A stretch of DNA of 64,000 nt from Mytilus trossulus (taxonomy: Eukaryota > Mollusca > Bivalvia > Mytilida > Mytilidae): assembly GCF_036588685.1 (NCBI RefSeq), contig NC_086386.1, forward strand, positions 77,684,682 to 77,748,681, in the 5' to 3' direction. Shown here one piece after another: positions 35,101 through 47,100 of this stretch. Within the stretch, counting starts at the first letter, position 1. Every line of letters begins with the position of its first letter. The notes under the pieces are model-generated. The model saw nothing but the letters and a program-made list of their open reading frames with translations. It was not told the origin of the DNA and ran no database searches. The translations under genes were made by a program, and so were the position numbers.

Positions 35101-38100
35101 ACCAAACATGGACAGAAGCTAATTTATGATCATTAGATTGTATCCAGAAGTAAAGTTTGTAAAAAAATTACTCAGTTTTTTCTGTAATTTACTTTTAAAT
35201 GGACTTAGATTTTCTTACAATCATAAAATAGTAACAAGAGGAATATTTTTATTGATTTTTTTCCTCATTGTTGTTGAGCCTGCGATTTACAGCAAAAATA
35301 GGCGAGACACTGGGTTCCGCGGAACCCTTACAATTTTTTTTCACATATTTTGGATGCTTCATTAGGGACGACATCAAAAGATCAATTAAGGATAAAAAAC
35401 ATAATTCAAATAGTTTGGGGGTGGGGGTTGAATTGCTGCAAGATTTGGTTTTCTGACATTGATTTTTTTACATGTATCCATATGGGTCAATAAATTTTTC
35501 CCAAATTAAGTTAAGAGTGGGGTAGGGGGGTCAGTGAAAAAACTATGTGAATTAAGTTTTTTATCCTTCATTGAACTTTTGATGTTGTCCCTTAGTAAAG
35601 TTGTGAAAGCCAAGTGTTTAATTTGGATGCATTATTATCTGCTCTTGCTACTCTATAAGTATGGATTACAAATAGACTTATAATAATAAAATAATAAAAA
35701 TAAAAAAAGAATACTACGTAATGGTTTAAAAATTATAAGGGTTAGTAGTTAAATTATTATTGATATTTGCTATATGCATGATATGTATGTCAGTTGAGGA
35801 CCTCGATATCTTGTAGGCAATTTTAACTAACATTATATAAGACTTCTTATATGAGAATGGTGCAGACTCACTAGCCATAGTGTTACATATTAATTGAGAT
35901 ATTACAAAATGTTTAATTTGTTTATATAGATGTAAATTTTGTATATATCTTAACCCATCTGTCTGAGTGCTCATTAATAAGAAGAAAAGAATTGTGTTCA
36001 CAATATGTCATCTACCTCAACAAATGCACTATGGTTTAAATTGTCTGTGTTTTGCAATTTTAAAATGGGATGGAATCAACACTATGATAAAAGTTTCTAT
36101 CTTAGTTGTCCATTACAGCTATAGATATGAATTTTAAATAAAGTTAATTAATTAAAATTTAAGCAAGCATTTTGTTTTTTATTTCTTTTAGATTTATATG
36201 AACTATACATTACAGTTCTGGCTGATTTTTTTTCTCTCAATCAATACATTAGTTGCCAATTAAGTCTCTATACTAGATATTAATTTACAAATCATATTAA
36301 ATCAATAAAGTGGATTGATTGATTGATTAGTGGTGTTTTAAAGCCACTTTTAAGCTCCACTTTTGGGCTAATTTAATGTAGTCATTTTTTATCAGTAGAG
36401 GAAGCATGTTTGACTAGAGAAAACCACTGACCTTAATACAGTGGAGAACTATTGAACATCTTTTAACTATCAAAGCAGCAATGGGTTATTCCATATAAAT
36501 TTCTAAATGGGGAGGATAGTTACCTTATCAAAAACCTCCTTGAGAAAATTTTCAGGCAAATTTCAATCCCTCAGATGCTTACCTGTAGCTAAAAAAAAAC
36601 TTAGATGACAAATTGTGTCATCAACCCCTGATATTTACATATTTGAACAAAAAAATAACCCACAGAAACCAAAAAATTGGTACCTCTATGATATAGGAAG
36701 AGGCAATCCATTCCAACTAACTAGAAAACATGTCTTTTGGTACCCATCAGACAAAAACATCCCCACCTTTTTTCAGATATATAATGGAATGATCAAATTA
36801 AGTCATGGTCACTAACAGTGACAATTTCTTTCAAATACAATAATAAACACCTAATTTAGATGAAAAAAAACATGAGACAATCTTGCAGAATTGTGAATAA
36901 CACTTAATACACCCCATTACATGTTATATGTTTTGTTTGCAGTAGTACATTTTAAATATTCATGATATTTGATGAGATGGACAACCTTAAAAATATTGAA
37001 TTTTTGGATAAAGAATTATAAGTGATTGTGGGAGCTTTTGTATATACTATATATCACAAAAAAACTTCTGTTAACTATGTAGATAAACTTGTATGTATTG
37101 CTCTGAAATTATCAAACTGAATTTGATCATTTATGTTGCATTTTACCAGAACAGACTATGATATGCACCTCCCCCTCCAAAACTCTTACTTATTTCTGTA
37201 TAAATTATACATTATGGTTTTTTAGGTGATTTTTTTTATGCCCCACCTACGACATTATGTTTTCTGGTCTGTGGCTCTGTTCGTCCGTCCATTCAACTGT
37301 GTGTCCGTTCAGGTCAAAGTTTGTGGTCAAGGTAGTTTTTGATGAAGCTGAAGTCCAATCAATTTGAAACTTAGTACACTTGTTGCTTATGATATGATCC
37401 ATCTAATTTTAAAGCCAAATGAGAAGTTTGACCCAAATTTCACGGTCTACTGAATATAGAAAATGAAAGTGGGAGTTTCAGGTTAAAGTTTTTTGTCAAG
37501 GTAGTTTTTGATGAAGCTGATGTCCAATCAACTTAAAACTTAGTCCACTTGTTGCTTATGATATGATCTTTTTAATTTAAAAGCTAAATTAGACTTTTGA
37601 CCCCAATTTCATGGTCCGCTAAACATAGAAAATGAAAGTGGGAGTTTCAGGTTAAAGATTTTGGTCAGGGTAGTTTTTGATGAAATTGGCCCTTCCCTAG
37701 ATTTTCCATAAAAACATGATGGAATTTTGTGATGGAACAAATACCATCAAATTCCATCATGTTGATGGAGTATTGGAACAGCTTTCCATCAACTTTCCAT
37801 CAAGTACCATCAAATTTCCATCAAGTACCATCAAATTTCCATCAATTGTCCATCAAGTGTTGATGGAAAATGAATAAATTGATGGAAGATCTAGGGAAGG
37901 GGAAGTCCAATCAACTTGAAACTTAGTACATTTGTTCCCTATTGTATAATCTTTCAAATTTTAATGCCAAATTAGATTATTACCCAATTTCACGGTCCAT
38001 GGAACATGGAAAAGGATAGTGCAAGTGGGGCATCTGTGAACTTTGGACACATTCTTGTTTCTTAAAACATTGGTTGCCAAATCAGTGTCTACGTACACTG

Positions 38101-41100
38101 TTGAGAACTATTGAACAACTATCTAACAATCAAAGTAACAATTTACTGGTCTGATTGACTGACAGTGACAATTTCTTTGAAAAACAAATTCAATGATAAA
38201 CACCTTATTCAAATGAAAAAATATTTAAAATATCTTGCAAAGAATTATGAACAACAGTATCAATGTATTCACACCATTACCTCTTATATGTTGTGTTTAT
38301 TAAATATCTGGGGCATTAATATGGAGTTGGTGGTCAGAGCTTTTGTATACTATATTAATATAACCAAAAACACTTTTGTAAACTATGTCGAAAACCTTGC
38401 ATATATTGCTCCAAAATTATCAACTTCATTTTTGTTGTATATGCACCTCCTCCTTCCTAACTCCTACTTTAGAAACTACCATATGGTGGCTTATTTTTGC
38501 AGATTTAAAATTTCGCGATAAGCCTTGAATAAGGAATATGAAATATATTAGCGGTTATTATTTTCGGTGGTTTCAAAATTTTCATCAATACTTTCATTGA
38601 CCTTTGCATGTATACTTTTAAATTGGTGGACATTTATAATTATGTTCTCATCCCAAATATGCATTTAATTTGTCATTGCTTGGAACTCATTGTGTTAGCG
38701 GGAATTGTTCTTTCAATGATAAAGAGAGCATTTAATTAAAAAACAAAATTACCATAAATTTTAATTTATATTGTTTTATTTTCAGTCCAAAGTGCAGGAC
38801 AGAGTTCTCACAGATCGAGTGCCCAACCAGATACACATGTTTCTGTGAGAAGGTTATAGAACCAAAGTTTGACCCATGGTTAGTTCCACATTCTTGTGGC
38901 CAGACTTGTGGCAAAAAGTTAAAACCAGAGTGTGGACACACATGCTTACTCCTTTGCCATCCAGGTAAAGATTTTTTTTCAAAGATGATAAAAGTATTTA
39001 GAGATTAATAAAAGATTTATAGATTATGAACATATGCTCTACTTGTCTCTCCTTCGCTTATATCACTACTTTGCTCATCTCTAAATAAAATACCACATCT
39101 TTGTGATATCAAAAATATGTAAGCTAATAAGGCACAATATTTTTAACCAAGTCTCATGTTCTTTTTTATAATGTTTTCGCAAATGTTACTGATATTTAAT
39201 TTTTTTTGTTTGTTAAATAAAGGGAAGAAGATACAAAATGGACAACAAAAAACCACATGTCAATGAAAAAAAAATAGCACCATAACCAAAACAAACAATT
39301 CAATAATAAAAAATACCATAATTAAAAATAAAAAAAAAGGAAAAATGAACAGAAAAAAGTATCAGAAAACTAAATTTTGTGAATGAAATTAATAAAAGTT
39401 ATTTTCATTTTGTGAGCAACATGAATCAAACTGAAAAATCAAGGATGAACTCATGAGCTCTGGAATGGTTAGCATTTTCTGCTTCTTCTTATACACGCCA
39501 AGTTCATGAAGTTACTTACTTTTAAAAATGTTGATATGTCAATAATATCCATTTGTAAACTTGATTAAGCATCACATCGGGGGATAATGTCTCTGGTATA
39601 ACCAAAAGAGATCACTGTTGATAAACCATGTGTGCAAGAGATTCTCTTATCCTAGAAATTGACCAAATCTGAAAGTTTGAAAGGAAAGAAGTTTTTGAGG
39701 CTTGACAAGACTGTTTCTTATACATGTTATAGAGAAAACAAAACAACAAAATATAAAAAAAATGTTCTAAATACTACATGTTGATAGGCAAGATTGTGAC
39801 TTTTAAGTCTCTTTTTTGCAATACCTCATTTATGTCCTTCTACCTTATAAAACAAACAAAAACACTTGTCTACCTTGGTATCTGTTCCATTTAATAATAA
39901 AATGCAGTTCAGCACTTGGCTATAAAAATATTTTTCACCTAACAAATGAATGCTACTTGATTATAATATTAAAAAAAAAAACTTGCTGTTGGAAAAAAAG
40001 GTGAAAATGAAAACAATTTTATCATTTGTTTAATAGGTCCTTGTCCACCCTGTCCAAAAACAGTTTGTGTCACATGTTATTGTAAGAAACAGTCCCCTCA
40101 GATCAAACGATGTAGTGCCAGGACTTGGTCATGTGGTCAGCCATGTGGTCATCAGCTTACCTGTGGTCAACATAGATGTCAGGACACTTGTCATTCAGGT
40201 AAGAGTAATAGCAGAGAAGTTTTTGTATGGTCAGACTAGGTCACTTACTTAGGCCAAATAAAAATATATGTGTGGTTCCAGTAACTCGACCGACCCTAGT
40301 TAAAATCCCCGGACCCTGGAACTTTTTTTTTCAGTTCTGAAAAATAAATTTTCAAATGATCAAATTTGAGGATTGTGTATTAAAATAATTAAATTCATAG
40401 ATTTCTGTCATCTGAATTTCCATCACAAGTATCGGTTATGGCTAAAATGCAACAATTCATAACAGAATGCAACAAAATTATCTAAAAACGTATCATGACT
40501 GTTTATTTTACAACCAAACACATGTAAAAATAATGGTTATCCGTTTTTTCCGGATTTTGACATTCAAAAATAAAAATTTAGAATTTAATTTTTTTTAAAT
40601 TGCAGACCTACCGACCCTATTTTTAAAAAGGATGTAACTGGAACCACACATATATTTTTATTTGGCATTATCTTGTAGGGCCTTAACAGCCAGTCAAATC
40701 GTTAAATACACTGCATAATCACTATTTGTCTGCTGTTACTTGACATCACAAAGGTTCCTGTAAAATTTTTACGTCATTAATACAAAATATCGGACGCCAC
40801 AATAAAAAAGTAGATTGTTGTTTGACATCAATAGTTCAAGCGGAGCAGATTTCTACAAAGCAATAAGGTAAATCCCCAATAGTAGTAGGTCACCTACAGT
40901 ATTTTAAGAATAAAGATCATGTGAATTTTGGAACCTCCTCTTACAGGCATTAGCTGTCTTAATGTTTGTTTGCAATTGAATTTTGTATTTTGCATGCTAA
41001 TACATTAACACAGAAATTACACTACAGTAGGATACTGTGGTTTCATTGTGGGAGTTTAAGTTAATACTGTGGATTCATTTGTTTTCATTTGTACCAATTT

Positions 41101-44100
41101 TCCTGGATTGAGGAAAAATTGCATTTTTTATGGATATTTTATTTGGTGGTTTAAGCAATATCTGCATATCGCATAGAAAAATTGTAATTCGTTGAACATT
41201 TAAATTTGTGATTCTCCAGTATCCATGAAATCCTCAGAAATTGGTATTCAACTTAATAGACTTAAATTCATCAGTTATTGCTGCGTTCTCTTTCACAGAG
41301 GGTTTCATGTGTTAGCTTTATCCAACATAAGTGACGTCATATTCTTAGACGTAATTTAGTCTTTTGCAGAACTTCAAGTCAAGCAAGCTGTTCAAACTAA
41401 GCTAACAGTAGAATTGAAAATATGATGTTGGATATTGATTATTGTGGATTTTGTGGGTTTAAATTTAATGAGCTACAAATTTAAATGTTCAGTACAGGCT
41501 TTTACGCAGACTTTGACAAAACCATAACAATTACATATTTGTATTATTTTTCCAGGGGACTGTCGGCCCTGTACAAAGACAAGTAAACAGAAATGTATGT
41601 GTTCAAAGTCAGTGGCAGTGAGAGAATGTGCCACTCCCAAGTGGCAATGTGATGAGGTAATAATAATATATTTCTTATTTTTATCGGCACAAGGCAATGA
41701 GATTTATATGGCAATTTCATTGATTAGCATACTAAAGCTAGATTCAGAGAGCTGATCAGTATGATATTGATCCATTGAATTAACATGTATGAATTATGAA
41801 ATTCATTTTATTTTTATATAACGACATCTACCACAAGCAATGAAGCTTATTCTTATAATATGATACCAACAGGTCAATATTTTTTTTAATTTAGATTTCT
41901 TTTTAAAACTTGTAATAAAAGGTTTAGGTTTCACAAAAATATTTTGTCAATTGTTTTATGACCAAAATTCAGAAAATTGTTTATACATTTAGGGAACATT
42001 ATTTTCATTCTATAAGTTACTTTTATATATTTGTGCAAACAAAAACTTAATATTTTGCAGCCCTGTGGAAAGAGACTTGCATGTGGTAACCATGTTTGTG
42101 AAAAAGTTTGTCATGGTGGAAATTGTGGACCTTGTCCAAGATCTGGACTCAGAAAATGTCCTTGTGGGAAAACAGGTAAGTCTAAACCTTCAAAGGTGTG
42201 CTGTAAAATATGGACCTTGTCTTGTATTTACATGAGCCAATGCTGACCTTGACCTTGCATATTGGGGCTCACTTAATTCCAATGTTGAAAACCTTGACAA
42301 TTCCTTAACAGTGAGAAATCTATTGCTTATTATCTGAAGCATAATAGATTCTATAAATATATACAAAAAGTGAATTATGAAAGTATAATAATTAGCTGTT
42401 CAGCAAACATTTTTCATTTGAGTTGGAACATAGCACTACAGGGAGATATTTCTGTAAAAATCAGCTGAACATTTTTATCATAATTTATTGTTTAGGAAAT
42501 ATAAGGTTTCTCAATGATCAAAATTAGTGTTTTTCAAACTGTTATATATCAAATGAGATATTTCTCCTAGTGTGTGGTTGATTTTTTTTTAAAGTCAAAG
42601 TAAATATGTTGTCAAAATTTTATGAAAAATAACTAACTGAATTGATTTTAGTCAAGGTGTTTGGTATTACCTTTAATCCACAAAATGGGAAAAAATTGGA
42701 ATGGGTTGTAAATAGGGACGAAACAAGGATAACATTTTGTATTAAAAGATTATCAGAAGAAACTATTATTTTTAATCAAATTTTCTTATTTGAGATTACT
42801 TTTTGTCTAATTTAAGAATGTTTTTTTTCTCAATTTTATTACTCTTTTTGTTTGAGTCTTGAATTGTTGTAAAATATCTACCCTGTAGATGAATCTTAAC
42901 AATCCTATTTCTAATCCTATTTCTTTGACAGTATTTTAGTTTCCGCATAACTATATTTGCAGAGGATTCACTGCCATGTACTGTGGACATTCCAACATGT
43001 GGTGATACCTGTGGTAAAATGTTGGATTGTGGGATACATACCTGTCCAGAGAGATGTCATACAGGATCTTGTGGCAAGGTAAGACATGATGTTCAGATTT
43101 TAAATCATCATTGTTGCCTTATCTTTAAACACTCAAACTGACATTAGTTTATTTACATATAATTTATACAGAAAATATCTGGCAAAATGAAGTTGTGAAT
43201 GTGTCAAAGAGACAACAACCCAAACAAAGTGCAGTATACAAAGGGATGGGGGTGTTTGTCCATAAGGCAGTAGATTAAGAAACAAACAAAAAACCTACAT
43301 GTAGGAATATTTGATTAAACAGTCTTTTATAATCTATTACCAAGTTTCCATACCCATTTTATATTATAACAGAGTTCAAAAATGGTTTTGGGTTCACTCT
43401 TGTCGTTCATTAGTAATGCCCCTTTGTAACTCTTTCATTTTTTGTTCTCTAACTTTAATTTACCTCGGTAAAATGTTATGAAACTTATACACAATCATTA
43501 TTATCACAAAATGGTCTATACTACAGTAACACTGCATATTTATTTATTGACAAGCAGTGGCATCTGCAGCGCCATATAACATTATTGATTTATTTGTCAT
43601 TGTCTTTTAGTAAGCAGGTTATAAATTTTCCGACATCTTTTCTTTTTTCCTAGTGCTTAAATGTTGCAACAAAGACCTGTTTATGTGGACAACGAAAGAA
43701 AGAACTACCATGTTATAAAGATTATCATTGTGACACAAGATGTACCAGAATGAGGGATTGTGGGAAGCATCAGTGTCGGAGAAAGGTAAACTTACAGGTT
43801 TAAATAAACTTTTACGAACTGCCAGACAAAAAATCTAATATACGTAGGATGATACTGCAAAGCATTTTGAGTTCTCGAGAGGAGGAGCTTTTCTCAATTA
43901 TTTAGTCATATAGAAATTGGCAGAAAGGAGAAGGTTCTGGAAGGGTCAAAATTAATTCAATGGCATTCAAAAAGAGTTATTAAAGTAAACATCCTACAGC
44001 AAAATGTTAAAAGATTTCTGACAAATACAAAATCAACAAGTTCTGACGCTTAATACACTTGTCATGTAGTATTATGTCATAATTGTGCATTCCCATGAAG

Positions 44101-47100
44101 CAAATAATAACTTTTGACTCATTTTTGGCTAAATTTTAACAAATCTTCAAACAAAATTTGCCCCATCGAAGGGTTGCCATGAGTATGAGTAAGAATGTCT
44201 ATCTGATACATAAACAGTAAAACTTGCCTTCTTACTTATCATTTTCATTATGATTTTCGTGTTTTGATAGATTAGTGCAAAAGATGATGTTTTTGATTTT
44301 TTATCCGTCAATATAAATTTCATTATATATTTTCAGTGTTGTGATGGGAATTGTTCTCCTTGCGAACAGACTTGTAACAAACCACTTGGATGTAAAACTC
44401 ATAAATGTGCTAGTCGTTGTCATCCTGGTAAGTTGTGAAACAATTCTCTGGTTCTCTATCATAAAAGTGTACTCAGTACTCAAAATCACCAAGCACTACA
44501 AGATGCACCACATTTGCAAATTGTGATTCTTGAAATGATCCATATTCCTTAAGACAAGAATGATATAGAGATCATAAAAAAAACTAGACATTACAACAAG
44601 CCCCATTAAACACTTAACTCAGAGAAACAAAGGTACAAACAAAACATATTGACCATTTAAGTAAAGGTTTAGAATGTGATTACTTTTAGCTTGAACCAGT
44701 CTTACATCTTTAAAAGTTTCACAAAGACCATACATTGGGTATAGGCTTGTATGTAGTCTTTATCAAAACCACAAAGTTAATGATTCACAACATGCTAAGT
44801 TTTCCTTAATCCACGAAAATAAACAAATCAAAATAAATCCACAGTAAATGGTGTAGCACATATTCTTGATGCACATCTACTGTTATTCTGTATGACCATC
44901 ACACACTTATATTAGTCACTGTCATTTATTTGAACTTATTTATCGTGGAAAAATAACTAACATTACTTATATTTCCTAATAGAGTTATATATACATATCA
45001 TTTTTCCATTTTAAGGTCGTTGCTACCCATGTTCCAATACAGTAGAGTTAACCTGCAATTGTAAAATGGCAAGGATAACAGTTCCGTGTGGAAGAGAAAA
45101 GATCACCAAACCTCCAAGATGTCACCAAAAGTGTAGGTCAGTAGTCACTGTTTTTTAGTCAGTACTGTAACTCTAAAAAAAACTCTTCCTTAAAAGTATT
45201 ATTATGTATTGATGACTCTATTTTGTGTGCTTTTTCCCTGATTCAAAAATAAATTACATTTTGATGGACTGCTGTGAATACATTTAGAAAGGGCTAATTG
45301 GAAGAAATGGTATCTCTAAAAATTAGTAGATCAAATACACCAAAACTCTTCGTAGGTTATATAATATATGTACGTTGTTATTTTGTCTTTTCTCATTTTA
45401 GGAGACCACCATTATGCCACCATCCTGCCACAATACCACATGCTTGCCACTTTGGGGAATGTCCACCTTGCAGACTTCAATGTTTAAAGAAGTTGTCTCC
45501 ATGTTCTCACCCTTGTCCTATGATGTGCCACTCAGCAGTCAAGGTCAAGATTAAAGAAAATGTAAGTCTGAGATTTGAAAAAACACAAAAAGCAAAAAAA
45601 GCCAAGGTCAGAGACATTGAAAAAGGTTATCACTAAAAAATTTCAAGGTCAAAATGGTTTAAAATATCAAGATGATGTTTCGTTTATTTTAAATTTGTAT
45701 TTTAAAGAAATTTGATTTTGACAATTTGTGGATGCCTGTTTTCACAAGGTTACTGGTGAGTTGCATTTTATTGATTGTGATAAAAACATTTAGTATGCCC
45801 TCTCTATGATGGCTGAGCGATCATATTAGTTCATTTACTGGAATGTCAACTCTGAAGTTGTGAGTTTGTAGATATAGGAAGATGTGGTGTGAGTGCCAAT
45901 GAGACAACTATCCATCCAAATAACAATTTAAAAAGTAAACCATTATAGGTTAAAGTACGGCCTTCAACACGGAGCCTTGGCTCACACCGAACAACAAGCT
46001 ATAAAGGGCACCAAAATTACTAGTGTAAAACTATTCAAAGGGGAACACCAACGGTCTAATCTATATAAAAAAAACGAGATACGCAAATGACCTGCAAATA
46101 AGCAGCAATACACCCAATAGTGCAGAGAGGCCGTGAAAGACTAACAATCAATCAATCAATAGTTCGATATTAGACTATGATTTCAAATTTGTCAGGAAAA
46201 TATGCAGATGAAATTTTTTACAAATTTAGTTATTTGCTCATATTTGAATGAATTCTTTTGTCAGAAACATTTTACATGCACTTTTAGAATATTTTTTAGT
46301 GTATTTCATGATGCTTAATAATCATTATATCATTTTTATTGATGAATATGCATATCATCCTATTTATGATCATATTATTACAGTTAAATGTTGCTGGACC
46401 TTGGGAAGGAAGACCAACAATCAGAGAGGAAATTCAAGACAAACCTTGTCCACCCTGTAAAGTACCTATAGCTATACAATGTTTGGGATTACATGAGGTA
46501 TGTATTTCTGACTGATTTCTTTTGTGACATATAGGAATAAGGAGATGTGATATGATTGCCTATATATGAAAACTGTCCATCAAAGTTTAAATGAAATGGA
46601 TGTCTGCAATTAAAGGCAACCATATGGCCTTCAACAGTAATAGCCATACCGTATGGCAGAATGCAGAGTATCACATTGACTGGAATAGGGGAATCTGTTT
46701 TTTGTAATGAACCACTATATTTTCAAGCAACAGAGCATACAAAAAAAATATAATAAAGTTTATAAATGAATTTGGCTATCAATTTTAAGTATTTTTGCAA
46801 TATAGCTCTTCAACTGTTTCGGTACTTATACATCCTCTGACTTCAAATGTTTAGCTTTGAGCGTTCCTGATGAAGGTAAATAAAAAAAAAGCCCTTCCTA
46901 CGCATTTTCAATTTATTAACAATACTTATATATATTTTAGTCAAGCAATTAAGGCTGTTCCATAAAAACACAAATGGACACGGAAAGAAACTTTAAAAAT
47001 TCCATCTATAGTTGGCTGTTTTTGAACAGTGAAAGTGTAAAGAAATTAAAAAATATCTTACTGGGAACAATGTTTTTATGTGCAATAGTCCTTTTAAAAA

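Larger units (their letters stand above)
27918..38785. other. NFXL1 intron 4, remaining contents
   Basis: Apart from the listed repeats and MITEs I see AT-rich single-copy-looking DNA, a TA microsatellite near 29700-29740 and no exon with good splice sites and domain. The CpG-containing stretch at 32450-33240 is the only other notable segment. Confidence 0.6.

Noticed and set aside
38165..38521. 118-codon plus-strand ORF
   Set aside because: It lies within a duplicated intron segment, has no domain and low-complexity hydrophobic content, and the other copy does not keep it open.
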